Origin: Coxiellaceae bacterium
GTDB taxonomy: Bacteria; Pseudomonadota; Gammaproteobacteria; Coxiellales; Coxiellaceae
Reading direction: 5' to 3'
DNA: 64,000 bases
Assembly: GCA_029212885.1 (NCBI GenBank)
Contig: JARGPC010000006.1
Location: forward strand, 1 to 64,000
Both the position numbers and the translations under genes were made by a program. The notes beneath the pieces are model-generated. The model was not told where the DNA came from. It ran no database searches and saw nothing but the letters and a program-made list of their open reading frames with translations. This document shows positions 17,816 to 26,100 of this stretch, piece by piece; position 1 is the first letter of the stretch, and every line of letters starts with the position of its first letter.

Positions 17816-17902
17816 CACAGGGGTGCCAATTGGCTGAGAGTTTAGTGCATGACGCTAACAACCCTACAACCTGATCCGGATAATGCCGGCGTAGGAAGCT
17901 GT
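17816..17902 (+). promoter_or_regulatory. TPP riboswitch (THI element)
   Basis: All the conserved blocks are present in order: GGGGTGCC, GGCTGAGA, the variable P3 arm, ACCCT, ACCTGATCCGGATAATGCCGG and CGTAGGAAG. The closing stem pairs ACAG at 17817-17820 with CTGT at 17899-17902. The AGGAAG that serves as the thiM ribosome-binding site (17893-17898) lies inside the 3' conserved block, immediately before the ATG at 17903. TPP binding would therefore hide the ribosome-binding site directly, i.e. translational control. No terminator is visible. Confidence 0.96.
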
Positions 17903-18685
17903 ATGATACTAAAAGACCAAGCACCACTGGTGCTCAATATTACCAATATCGTTGTAATGCAAACTACTGCCAACATGTTATTAGCGATTGGCGCCTCCCC
18001 ATTAATGGCACACGCTGCCGAAGAGCTTGCTGAAATAGTTTCTATTGCTGATTCATTAGTTCTGAATATTGGAACGCTAGATCAAAACTGGTTGTCTTCC
18101 ATGCAACAAGCACAGCAGATAGCGCTGAAGCAAAATAAACCGATAGTGCTAGACCCTGTGGGCGCAGGTGCCTCGCTAATGCGCACACAAGCTGCTAAGC
18201 AGTTATTGCAAACAGGCGTAACCATTGTGCGCGGTAACGCATCTGAAATCTTAGCACTGACTGATGAACAATTTCACACCAAAGGTGTCGATAGTCAGCA
18301 TTGTAGTGATCACGCCATTCAAGCAGCACAACAGCTATCAAAACAATATGACTGCTGCGTAGTAATCAGCGGTAAACGTGATTACATATGCCAGCCTAAT
18401 ACCATCAGGTATGTTGATGGTGGCGATAAAATGCTTACACACATTACTGGTATGGGGTGCTCCTCAACGGCATTGATAGGTGCATATGCTGCTGTAATTG
18501 AAGACCCGCTGCAAGCTAGCTTACAGGCGACGGCAACAATGAAAGTTGCTGCAGAACACGCTGCTACTAGCGCAGAAGGCCCGGGTAGTTTTTACGTTGC
18601 ATTAATAGATGCGATATATTCGATCACTGAAGATGAGATAAGCAAAAGAAATGAAACCTGCAATAAGCTGGTCGCAAGCACTTAA
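17903..18685 (+). CDS. thiM: Hydroxyethylthiazole kinase
   Basis: Phosphorylates 4-methyl-5-(2-hydroxyethyl)thiazole for thiamine salvage. The family signature runs from PLVLNITNIVVMQTTANMLL through GASPLMAHAAEE to PIVLDPVGAGAS and TGMGCSSTALIGA, the last containing the catalytic Cys/ATP-binding region. I place the start at 17903 directly after the riboswitch; a start at 17849 would translate the riboswitch itself. It overlaps thiE by 35 bp. About 260 residues, normal length. Confidence 0.95.
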   Translation: MILKDQAPLVLNITNIVVMQTTANMLLAIGASPLMAHAAEELAEIVSIADSLVLNIGTLDQNWLSSMQQAQQIALKQNKPIVLDPVGAGASLMRTQAAKQLLQTGVTIVRGNASEILALTDEQFHTKGVDSQHCSDHAIQAAQQLSKQYDCCVVISGKRDYICQPNTIRYVDGGDKMLTHITGMGCSSTALIGAYAAVIEDPLQASLQATATMKVAAEHAATSAEGPGSFYVALIDAIYSITEDEISKRNETCNKLVAST

Positions 18686-19283
18686 AGTTTGCTTGGTGAT
18701 TGGGCCCAGTAGTTGCACTAAAGCAAATTGGATCGATGTCACTCAACAAGCAATTAAAGGCGGTATAACCAGTGTTCAGCTGCGTGAGAAATCAGCCTCG
18801 CCTAATGAGTTAATCGAAATGGCTCAACAGCTATTAGCATTGCTGCCAGCGCATATCCCATTAATCATAAATGATCATGTAGATATTGCGAAGCAATTGC
18901 ATTGTGCAGTACATATAGGGCAATCTGATGTATTGTTTTCATTGGCCAGAGAAGCGCTTGGGGCAAAATCTATTATTGGTTTATCAATTGAAAATATGGC
19001 ACAGGCTAAGGAATATAAAAACTGCGGTGCAAGCTATTTTGGAGTTGGCCCTGTTTTTCAAACGAAATCCAAATTGGATGCCGCTGAAGCTATGGGCACT
19101 GCTGAAGCCGCAAAAATAATTGATTTATTATCACCGACACCCTGCCTACTGATCGGTGGAATTAACGTCACCAATGTTAAACAATTACCAAAAAACAAGG
19201 CTGGTATCGCCGTGATATCAGCGATAACGCATGCACGCTCACCTGTTATCGCAACACAACAATTATTTGAGACCTTAGAATGA
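18651..19283 (+). CDS. thiE: Thiamine phosphate synthase
   Basis: Joins HMP-pyrophosphate and thiazole phosphate into thiamine phosphate. The TIM-barrel motifs are clear: GGITSVQLREKSAS, LIINDHVDIAKQL, VHIGQSD, YFGVGPVFQTKSK, and a C-terminal GGINVTN phosphate-binding loop. 210 residues, normal length. It starts inside the 3' end of thiM and overlaps the thiD start by 4 bp, so the operon is translationally coupled throughout. Confidence 0.95.
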   Translation: MKPAISWSQALKVCLVIGPSSCTKANWIDVTQQAIKGGITSVQLREKSASPNELIEMAQQLLALLPAHIPLIINDHVDIAKQLHCAVHIGQSDVLFSLAREALGAKSIIGLSIENMAQAKEYKNCGASYFGVGPVFQTKSKLDAAEAMGTAEAAKIIDLLSPTPCLLIGGINVTNVKQLPKNKAGIAVISAITHARSPVIATQQLFETLE

Positions 19284-20167
19284 AACATTACCCCAGTGTG
19301 TTAACAATCGCTGGATCCGATAGCTCAGGAGGCGCCGGTATTCAGGCCGATATAAAATCAATCAGTGCTAATGGTGGCTATGCTGCCAGTGTGATTACAG
19401 CGATCACGGCGCAAAATACGCAAGGCGTCCAGGCTGTTACTCCACTAGAAGCGAGTCTGGTGTCAAAGCAATTGGAGTCAGTATGTGAAGATATCGCATT
19501 TGATGCTGTAAAAATAGGTGTTTTTGTTACTAAAGAAAACCTAGAAGTTATTGTTCAAGCGATACATAAATACGCCTTAAAAAACATTATCGTTGACCCA
19601 GTAATGATAGCCCAAAGCGGTGATATGCTAATTAATCTCAACATAATCGACAGCATGCAAAAGAAACTTTTCCCTTTGGCGACGCTATTAACCCCTAACA
19701 TCCCTGAAACAGAATATTTATTATCAGCCATCCCGGGCTCAGCCAATGTCATCCCGGACTCAGCCAATGTCATCCCGGACTCGATCCGGGATCCAATAAA
19801 AAAAGCCTCAGCAATAAATCTTTCAAAAAAATACAACTGCAATATTTTATTAAAAGGTGGCCACGAAAAAAGTCAGCAGTGCGAAGATATACTGTATATA
19901 CAGTCTAAAAATGAATTTCATCACTTCAACTCACCGCGAATAAAAACCAAAAATACTCACGGCACAGGCTGCTCCTTATCATCAACAATCGCGACATATG
20001 TAGCGCGTGGTTTTTCATTAGAAATCGCAGTACAACACGCGCATGAATATATTTTTCAAGCGATAAAGCATGGCGCCGAATACCAAATAGGTAAAGGCAA
20101 CGGCCCCATTTGTCATTTTTATAAGCAATCAAAGGTGTTAGATGATATCTCAACAGTTAAAGACTGA
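19280..20167 (+). CDS. thiD: HMP/HMP-phosphate kinase with in-frame repeat insertion
   Basis: Bifunctional hydroxymethylpyrimidine kinase of the ribokinase fold. TIAGSDSSGGAGIQADIKS at the N-terminus, IIVDPVMIAQSGD, LLKGGH and THGTGCSLSSTIA are intact. Residues about 151-172 (GSANVIPDSANVIPDSIRDP) are not part of the family. They are encoded by tandem copies of the palindromic repeat at 19731-19794, inserted in frame between the EYLL segment and the following helix. The loop lies away from the motifs named above, so the enzyme may remain active. Needed to phosphorylate HMP released by TenA. Confidence 0.93.
   Translation: MKHYPSVLTIAGSDSSGGAGIQADIKSISANGGYAASVITAITAQNTQGVQAVTPLEASLVSKQLESVCEDIAFDAVKIGVFVTKENLEVIVQAIHKYALKNIIVDPVMIAQSGDMLINLNIIDSMQKKLFPLATLLTPNIPETEYLLSAIPGSANVIPDSANVIPDSIRDPIKKASAINLSKKYNCNILLKGGHEKSQQCEDILYIQSKNEFHHFNSPRIKTKNTHGTGCSLSSTIATYVARGFSLEIAVQHAHEYIFQAIKHGAEYQIGKGNGPICHFYKQSKVLDDISTVKD
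19731..19794 (+). repeat. Palindromic repeat inside thiD
   Basis: Three tandem units (the first partial) of about 21 bp containing CAGCCAATGTCATCCCGGAC, closed by the palindrome ATCCCGGACTCGATCCGGGAT. It keeps the thiD reading frame and adds roughly 20 residues. The core GTCATCCCGG is shared with repeats at 24.1, 24.6, 39.2, 56.1, 58.6 and 63.5 kb. Confidence 0.85.
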
Positions 20168-20807
20168 TATACAAGGTATTTTACAGGTTATATTAAAGCA
20201 TAACTTTAATATGGAGTTGCTTGATGGTACATTATGTAAAAATCGCTTTGTTTTTTACCTTTTACAGGATAAGTTTTATTTAACCGAATATGCAAAAGCC
20301 TTAGCGATTACGGCTAGCCGCTTGCATGCACACAGCGACATGAAAACGTTTTTGCAATTTGCACTAGAGGCGATTGATGACGAGCAAGCCTTACATACTA
20401 AATACCTAGGTCGATTTAAATCTATTATACAAGATCTAAACGTTAAAGAACCCTCACCCACGTGTTTTATGTATACTAATTTTTTAATACAGACTGCTAG
20501 CACAAAACCAGTTGAGCAATCTATCGCAGCACTGCTACCCTGCTTTTACATTTATCAACAACTTGCACAACACATGCAAAAGCAATTAAGAGATATCAAT
20601 GGACACCCTTATGGCGAATGGATAACTTTATATGCGAGTGATGACTTTCAGCTTTCGACCGATATGGCGTTCACTACGCTCGATAATCTAATGATTGACT
20701 CCAAAAGTCATGCGGATGTAAAAAAAACCTTTGTTTATAGCTCAAAACTCGAGTGGATGTTTTGGCAAAGTGCCTATAAATACGAAGCCTGGCCGAATAT
20801 AGGTTAG
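20142..20807 (+). CDS. tenA: TenA-family thiaminase II
   Basis: 221-residue all-helical protein of the TenA/HmpP family, which hydrolyses degraded thiamine to release HMP. Family features are the NRFVFYLLQDKFYLTEYAKAL helix, the CFYIYQQLAQHM segment near the active-site region, HPYGEWITLYASDDF, and the C-terminal KLEWMFWQSAYKYEAW with its conserved E and W-rich end. It overlaps thiD by 26 bp and closes the operon, overlapping the convergent purK gene by 4 bp. With thiM, thiE and thiD it forms a salvage-only set; thiC and thiG are not in the window. Confidence 0.88.
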   Translation: MISQQLKTDIQGILQVILKHNFNMELLDGTLCKNRFVFYLLQDKFYLTEYAKALAITASRLHAHSDMKTFLQFALEAIDDEQALHTKYLGRFKSIIQDLNVKEPSPTCFMYTNFLIQTASTKPVEQSIAALLPCFYIYQQLAQHMQKQLRDINGHPYGEWITLYASDDFQLSTDMAFTTLDNLMIDSKSHADVKKTFVYSSKLEWMFWQSAYKYEAWPNIG

Positions 20808-21829
20808 TTTTTAATTGCAGTGATATGCCCTAACTTACGCCCTGGTCGTGGACTCTTTCCGTAGTCATGATAATACGCCATTGGGTTTTGTAAAACCGTT
20901 TTAATATCCGGCATTTCACCAATACAATTGGTCATGCATACTTCTGTGATTGATTGCGTTGAACCTAATGGCAAACCACAAATCGCACGCACATGGTTTT
21001 CAAATTGACTGGTGTCGGCACCCTCTATGGTCCAATGACCGGAGTTGTGCACGCGCGGCGCTACTTCATTTGCCAGTAGCTGGTCATCCTTAAAAAATAA
21101 CTCTAATGCCATAATACCGACATAATTAACTGATGTTACAATTTTTTCAATTTCAGCACAGGCTGCTTCAAATAGCGGATCGCTGATTTTATTTTCAGTT
21201 TGGCGCAATATGCCAGCTTCGTGCTGATTTTCACAAACATCATAAAACTGACATTCGCCCTGCTGCGAACGCACGACAATAATGGATATTTCACGATCAA
21301 ACGCAACAAACGCTTCAGCAATGCAATTACCGCACTGCTCATCGGTCAAAGACTCAATATCATGGGTGTGGTTGATGCGGTATTGGTGCTTGCCATCATA
21401 TCCAAAGCGGCGCGCTTTAATAATAAACGGATAGCCTAATTGTTCGCCTGCGGCTTTAGCATCATCCACCGAATTAATTTCAACAAATGCATTAGTTGGC
21501 ACACCAAGTTTATTAAACATTTGCTTTTCTAATAAACGGTCTTGCACTTGCGCGATTACAGCTGAGCCTGGATATAAAGCATGTTTTGATTCTATCTCAC
21601 GTAACACTTCTACTGGTAAGTTTTCATGCTCGTATGTCAACACATCAACCGACGCAGCAAAAGCGAGTAAAGCATCCGCGTCATCATAAGCGCCGACTGT
21701 GTGTGCCGCATACTCACCCATTGATGTTATTTCTTCAGGGCTATAGGTTGAAAACGTCAGCCCCATTGGAATTCCAGCTAAAATCATCATGCGTGCCAAT
21801 TGCCCAGCACCAATAATACCAACTTTCAT
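20804..21829 (-). CDS. purK: 5-(carboxyamino)imidazole ribonucleotide synthase
   Basis: ATP-grasp enzyme of purine biosynthesis, converting AIR plus bicarbonate to N5-CAIR. N-terminal GIIGAGQLARMMILAG, central GYPFIIKARRFGYDGKHQY and C-terminal NEVAPRVHNSGHWTIEG are all family hallmarks. 341 residues, a little short of the usual 355. The purE stop and purK start share one base (TAATG), so they are coupled. It ends convergent with tenA with a 4 bp overlap. Confidence 0.95.
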   Translation of the reverse strand: MKVGIIGAGQLARMMILAGIPMGLTFSTYSPEEITSMGEYAAHTVGAYDDADALLAFAASVDVLTYEHENLPVEVLREIESKHALYPGSAVIAQVQDRLLEKQMFNKLGVPTNAFVEINSVDDAKAAGEQLGYPFIIKARRFGYDGKHQYRINHTHDIESLTDEQCGNCIAEAFVAFDREISIIVVRSQQGECQFYDVCENQHEAGILRQTENKISDPLFEAACAEIEKIVTSVNYVGIMALELFFKDDQLLANEVAPRVHNSGHWTIEGADTSQFENHVRAICGLPLGSTQSITEVCMTNCIGEMPDIKTVLQNPMAYYHDYGKSPRPGRKLGHITAIKN

Positions 21830-22326
21830 TAACTGCCCTTGAGTTCAAGGTTATCCATTACCGTTTGTGTTTGTGTTTGACGAAAGCCATCCAATGACTC
21901 TCTAATATCGTCGTGTGATATCGATAAAACCGAAGCGGCTAATAATGCCGCATTCTTTGCGCCAGCATCACCAATAGCGACTGTCGCTACTGGTATGCCC
22001 GCTGGCATTTGCACGATAGACAATAACGAATCCATACCGTTTAATGCTTTACTTTGAATGGGAACGCCAATCACCGGCACAGAGGTTTTTGCCGCAATCA
22101 TGCCCGGCAAATGTGCGGCGCCACCGGCACCAGCAATCACTACGTGGTAACCTGAATCACGTGCATTTGTTGCGAATTCAAATAATAAATCAGGCGTGCG
22201 GTGCGCTGAAATCACCTGCGCATGATAAGGCACATTCAGTTGTTTTAATAGATCAACTGTATGTTGCATGCTAGACCAATCGGATTGTGAACCCATTACC
22301 ACGGCGACTAAGGGTTTGTCTGACAT
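21829..22326 (-). CDS. purE: N5-carboxyaminoimidazole ribonucleotide mutase
   Basis: Class I PurE, 165 residues, acting after Pur[20 protein letters not shown] holds the phosphate-binding and catalytic Ser-Asp residues. SAHRTPD contains the conserved histidine, and [16 protein letters not shown] and [25 protein letters not shown] are characteristic. First gene of the purE-purK pair; divergent from the SDR gene at 22.4 kb. Confidence 0.96.
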   Translation of the reverse strand: MSDKPLVAVVMGSQSDWSSMQHTVDLLKQLNVPYHAQVISAHRTPDLLFEFATNARDSGYHVVIAGAGGAAHLPGMIAAKTSVPVIGVPIQSKALNGMDSLLSIVQMPAGIPVATVAIGDAGAKNAALLAASVLSISHDDIRESLDGFRQTQTQTVMDNLELKGS

Positions 22327-22439
22327 GTGGCCATCCTCGCTGTTGTATCAAAACGCAATGCTACCCTATCCCTTAGCTTACATCAAATCAATAATTTGCT
22401 ATATTGAGGCTAACTCACTGTAATCATGGAGAAACAATC

Positions 22440-23156
22440 ATGTCATTGGAAGGCAAAAAAATAGTCATTATTGGCGGTAGTTCAGGCATCGGTTTAGCCA
22501 TTGCAGAAGCTTGTATAGAGCAAGGCGCTGAAGTCATTATTGCTAGTCGCAATAAACAAAAACTAGCCAAGGCAAACATCACGCTCAATAATGCTGCTAA
22601 GACCTACGCTGTCGATTTAACTGATGAGTCCTCAATAAAGTCTTTATTTAAATCTATTGGACCAATCGATCACCTACAGATCACAGGCAGTGAGGTCAGT
22701 TTTGGTGAGCTCGACACATTAAGCGTTGAAGACGCTAAAAACTCCTTTGACAGCAAGTTTTGGGGGGCTTATCAGGCAGTTAAAATAGGACACAAACAAA
22801 TAAGCCCTGAAGGCTCTATCACTTTATACTCGGGTGGTGCCAGTCAAAGACCTAACAAAAGTAGCGTTGCACTGACCTCATTAAACAGTGCCGTAGAAGG
22901 CTTAGGCCGCGCTTTAGCTATCTCATTAAGCCCAATTCGGGTCAACGTTATCTCACCCGGCATTACTATGACGCCACTATTTGAAAATATGGGCAAGGAC
23001 GTCATTGATCAAGTCTTCGACACCTATAGCCCACAGCTACTTGTTAAGCGATACGCTGAAGCATCTGAAGTGGCAAAAACAGCTACTTATCTTATGAATA
23101 ATGCTTATGTTACCGGAGCAATCGAGTTAGTAAATGGAGGCTTAAGTGTAACTTAA
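22440..23156 (+). CDS. SDR-family protein lacking the catalytic Tyr/Lys
   Basis: About 238 residues. The Rossmann start VIIGGSSGIGLAIAEACIEQGAEV and the C-terminal AIELVNGG are typical SDR. At the place where YxxxK is expected the sequence reads ALTSLNSAVEGLGRALA, so aligned to YSASKAAVEGL the Tyr is Leu and the Lys is Asn; the upstream Ser (LYSGGAS) remains. It may be an NAD(P)-binding protein without reductase activity or use other residues. ATG at 22440 has GGAGA about 9 bases upstream; an earlier in-frame start would add 12 unconserved residues. Monocistronic. Confidence 0.85.
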   Translation: MSLEGKKIVIIGGSSGIGLAIAEACIEQGAEVIIASRNKQKLAKANITLNNAAKTYAVDLTDESSIKSLFKSIGPIDHLQITGSEVSFGELDTLSVEDAKNSFDSKFWGAYQAVKIGHKQISPEGSITLYSGGASQRPNKSSVALTSLNSAVEGLGRALAISLSPIRVNVISPGITMTPLFENMGKDVIDQVFDTYSPQLLVKRYAEASEVAKTATYLMNNAYVTGAIELVNGGLSVT

Positions 23157-23375
23157 GACTAGATTAAATAAGCTTATGTAACTGTATTCATTGACCTAAT
23201 AGTACACATAAATAGCGTATATAACTTGTGTTAACGCCACTAAATTTGTTACGATGTTCATCAAATGACCAAGGACGTCGAGTTTCTTTCAGTGAGATTT
23301 AAGGTTGATAAAGGTTTTTATAGTTAATTTTTATAGTTGATATAGATAAGCCTCTGAGTACAAGGTTATAGATTT

Positions 23376-24086
23376 ATGTTGTCCGGTCCTTTGAAAATAG
23401 CGCTGGTGGGGTGCCAAGCGTTGACGCTTCTTGCGGTAACCATCCCTAGCCCAAGCTTTGCTGATTTATCAAGCAGTCTCGAAAAACTAATGTCTACCAG
23501 CATTACAGCGACCATTGATCAAGATACGATTTTAGAAAACGCACCAAATTTACAACCTGATGCATTAAAATATGCAGTTGATGGTTATAACTGGGCAATA
23601 GCAAACAACGATATCACCAACCCAGGAATTTTAACGGTTGTCGATTTTAACTTACCCTCAAACAAAAAACGCTTATGGGTAATTGATCTTAAAACTGACA
23701 AAGTATTATTAAATGCCTATGCCGCACATGGTAAAGGCAGTGGAGTAAGATATGCCGATGATTTTTCGAATAAACCGAATTCACTTGCTAGTAGCTTAGG
23801 TGTTTTTAAAACATTAAATACTTACTATGGCCACCATGGTAAATCCATGCGCTTAAAAGGCTTAGAAAAAGGCATTAACAATAACGCATACAAACGTAAT
23901 ATTGTGGTGCATCCAGCAAGCTATGTAACCGATTCATTTGTAAAGAACCATAACCGCGCCGGTCGCAGTTGGGGTTGTTTTGCTTTGAATCCTGCCGTTA
24001 GTAAACAGTTTATTAAGCTAACTAAAGGCGGCAGTGTTATTTTTGCATATGCGGATGAAGAACAACAAGACGATTACATCGCTTAA
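23376..24086 (+). CDS. Secreted L,D-transpeptidase-like protein, short paralogue
   Basis: 236 residues with a signal peptide (hydrophobic core KIALVGCQALTLLAV, cleavage near SFA). The catalytic region contains NIVVHPASYVTDSFVKNHNRAG followed by RSWGCFAL, the H...S-x-G-C pattern of YkuD_2-type L,D-transpeptidases. It aligns with the protein at 12.6-13.8 kb across LTVVDFNLPSNKKRLWV and the catalytic part but lacks the Lys-rich C-terminal domain. Likely periplasmic, acting on peptidoglycan. A palindromic repeat follows 11 bp after the stop. Confidence 0.85.
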   Translation: MLSGPLKIALVGCQALTLLAVTIPSPSFADLSSSLEKLMSTSITATIDQDTILENAPNLQPDALKYAVDGYNWAIANNDITNPGILTVVDFNLPSNKKRLWVIDLKTDKVLLNAYAAHGKGSGVRYADDFSNKPNSLASSLGVFKTLNTYYGHHGKSMRLKGLEKGINNNAYKRNIVVHPASYVTDSFVKNHNRAGRSWGCFALNPAVSKQFIKLTKGGSVIFAYADEEQQDDYIA

Positions 24087-24096
24087 ATACGCGCCT

Positions 24097-24146
24097 TGTC
24101 ATCCCGACCCCAAGCTTTGTCATCCCGGCCCCGAGCCGGGATCCAG
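24097..24146. repeat. Palindromic repeat copy downstream of the short L,D-transpeptidase gene
   Basis: Two units: TTGTCATCCCGACCCCAAGC, then TTTGTCATCCCGGCCCCGAG followed by the inverted arm CCGGGATCC. Almost identical over 50 bp to the copy at 24567-24616 inside the next gene. Outside any CDS. Confidence 0.85.
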
Positions 24147-24164
24147 CGTTATCAAGGATAACAG

Positions 24165-25136
24165 TTATGTATTAAGCACCATGGCAGGATGCCTTATAAC
24201 CACCCTAGCATTAAACTTCTCTACTAACCGCAACGGATGATAACTCATCTTCGCTTTACGTAATCCCTCAATACCCAAGTCTTGTTGGCGATTAACATAG
24301 GTGTAATCGGACCAGTGATTCTGCAGGTAATGACGATTAATCGCTTGATACGCACCGCGAAAATCGGTATTGGCTTTTTCAATATGAATAACAACCGTAT
24401 CTTGATTAAGCGCTTCTCCGAATGTAACAGCTACCACTTTATTATCAACCAATAACATACCGCCTAGACATTCAGTTAAATGATAGTTCTCTAAAAAATA
24501 ACAGATCCCTCGCCATTCACTTTCTGCTTTTGCTGTCATGTTAGGACCCATCACACCTCCCGACACTGTCATCCCGGCCCCAAGCTTTGTCATCCCGGCC
24601 CCCGAGCCGGGACCCACAATCCCAAACCATTGCCTTAAAAAGTCATAAACCAAAGGTAAGTTGTCGTCATTTACCACCTGGTAAACTGGATTGTAGTGCA
24701 TGTTGAACTGATGACAAAAATTACGCTTTGCGCGATAAGCTTGGCCCTTTAAATCGATCAAATCCCGAATTAGATACAAATAATCCGCATTATCACGGTT
24801 ATTATTATGTATGTCAGCATCAAGTAATGAGCATACAGAGAGCCGATCTGCTTGCTGGGAAGTTAAGCTGTCGAAGGAAATCGACGATTGGTTTAACTGT
24901 GATAGTAAAACCTCCAGCGCCTTATCTATATCATCAGTAAAAGGATAATAATAATGCGATTGTTGATTCTGGCGAAATCGAATATATAAATGCTGCTGAC
25001 ACAGCGCCAATTGATAATGACGAACATGTTGCCACAATAAAAAATTACTGTAATTTATGTTAGAGAGCTCGTTATACGAGCCCAAACAACTATCTAATAA
25101 ATGTTTATGTTGCTTGTCGAAGTTTCTCCATTGCAT
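24165..25136 (-). CDS. DUF2156-family protein with in-frame repeat insertion
   Basis: About 323 residues. DYLYLIRDLIDLKGQAYRAKRNFCHQF and the C-terminal INRHYLQNHW...QDLGIEGLRKAKMSYHP pattern match DUF2156 (phosphatidylglycerol lysyltransferase C-terminal-like, GNAT fold). Residues about 173-202 (start VGPGSGAGMTKLGAGMT) are encoded by the palindromic repeat at 24567-24616 plus adjacent sequence and break the family in the middle without shifting the frame. ATG at 25136 has AAGGAGA about 7 bases upstream. It overlaps the upstream EamA gene by 32 bp. Substrate unknown. Confidence 0.85.
   Translation of the reverse strand: MQWRNFDKQHKHLLDSCLGSYNELSNINYSNFLLWQHVRHYQLALCQQHLYIRFRQNQQSHYYYPFTDDIDKALEVLLSQLNQSSISFDSLTSQQADRLSVCSLLDADIHNNNRDNADYLYLIRDLIDLKGQAYRAKRNFCHQFNMHYNPVYQVVNDDNLPLVYDFLRQWFGIVGPGSGAGMTKLGAGMTVSGGVMGPNMTAKAESEWRGICYFLENYHLTECLGGMLLVDNKVVAVTFGEALNQDTVVIHIEKANTDFRGAYQAINRHYLQNHWSDYTYVNRQQDLGIEGLRKAKMSYHPLRLVEKFNARVVIRHPAMVLNT
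24567..24616. repeat. Palindromic repeat inside the DUF2156 gene
   Basis: CTGTCATCCCGGCCCCAAGC, then TTTGTCATCCCGGCCCCCGA and CCGGGACCC. It nearly duplicates the intergenic copy 420 bp away. Translated on the minus strand it gives Gly/Met-rich sequence and leaves the gene open. Confidence 0.85.
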
Positions 25137-26004
25137 GCTGTCTCCTTGCAAACAAAGTTTTATTATTAATTAAAACTGCCCCACATAAGATAACCGCACC
25201 ACCGATCCAGTCATATACCGGTGGTGCAGCGTGATCAAGAAACCATGCCATTACAGCAGCTATAACGGGTAATAGATATAAGACGCTAACCGCTTTTGAG
25301 ATATCTATGCGTTTTATGCCGTAACCCCAAAGCGAATACGCCATGATCGCTGGAAATATCGCCAAATACAGCACCTGCAACCAGCTATTCGTGCTTAGTG
25401 TGGTGATGGTCTGCATGAGGTGCTGCGCAAAGAACACCGAAAATAATAAACCACCACAAATAGCGAAGGTCATTACCTCAAAAGGTTTCAAATGCTTTAA
25501 TGCCGGTTTTTGCAATACCGAGAATGCACCACCACAAAATGCAGCGATCAATGCGTAACCTAAGCCCCATAAACTGCTAAATCCCCAATGATGGATGGTC
25601 ATGAATATCAAGCCAGATACACACAATAACATACCTAACCCCATCGCTAGCGTAGGTTTTTCATAGCCAAACAACAATGATAATGCTACTGAAATACAAG
25701 GCCCAATGCCGCAAATGATAAATGCGGTAGTCGCGGCGGTAATGGTAATTTCTGCATGATTAAGTGTTAAGTTATAAATTCCGATACCTATAAATCCTAT
25801 AGCAAAAGCATAGAGCTTTATCTTGAGGCTCGCTACGGATTTATTTGGATACAAGCCATAAAGCAAGACAATAATTAATGCTGCCAAGCCGTAACGGAGT
25901 ATCGCTAAATTACTCGCCGGCATAATCGTAACGAGAGGCTTAATTAAAACAAATGCACTGGCCCATAATATCGTCGTACATATAATCGCAAGGTAAGCTA
26001 GCAT
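25105..26004 (-). CDS. EamA/DMT-family transporter
   Basis: About 299 residues with ten predicted hydrophobic helices in two EamA repeats (AYLAIICTTILWASAFVLIK; second repeat from about residue 145, YALIAAFCGGAFSVLQK). Drug/metabolite transporter superfamily, inner membrane; substrate unknown. ATG at 26004 is preceded by AGGAG 6-7 bases upstream. The DUF2156 gene overlaps its 3' end by 32 bp, so they are coupled. Confidence 0.88.
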   Translation of the reverse strand: MLAYLAIICTTILWASAFVLIKPLVTIMPASNLAILRYGLAALIIVLLYGLYPNKSVASLKIKLYAFAIGFIGIGIYNLTLNHAEITITAATTAFIICGIGPCISVALSLLFGYEKPTLAMGLGMLLCVSGLIFMTIHHWGFSSLWGLGYALIAAFCGGAFSVLQKPALKHLKPFEVMTFAICGGLLFSVFFAQHLMQTITTLSTNSWLQVLYLAIFPAIMAYSLWGYGIKRIDISKAVSVLYLLPVIAAVMAWFLDHAAPPVYDWIGGAVILCGAVLINNKTLFARRQHAMEKLRQAT

Positions 26005-26100
26005 TTCATCTCCTAATATAGCATCAGGCATTGTATCCTCTTTCTACAGCGATTGAAAAGCGTTATGATATGAACAGTCACAACCACACGGACGTTACCA

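Noticed and set aside
17849-17902. Longer start for thiM
   Set aside because: Those codons translate the TPP riboswitch core; the ATG at 17903 follows the aptamer and its ribosome-binding site.
19731-19794. Tandem repeat considered as a CRISPR fragment
   Set aside because: Units are contiguous without spacers, lie inside thiD and match dispersed intergenic palindromes; no cas genes nearby.
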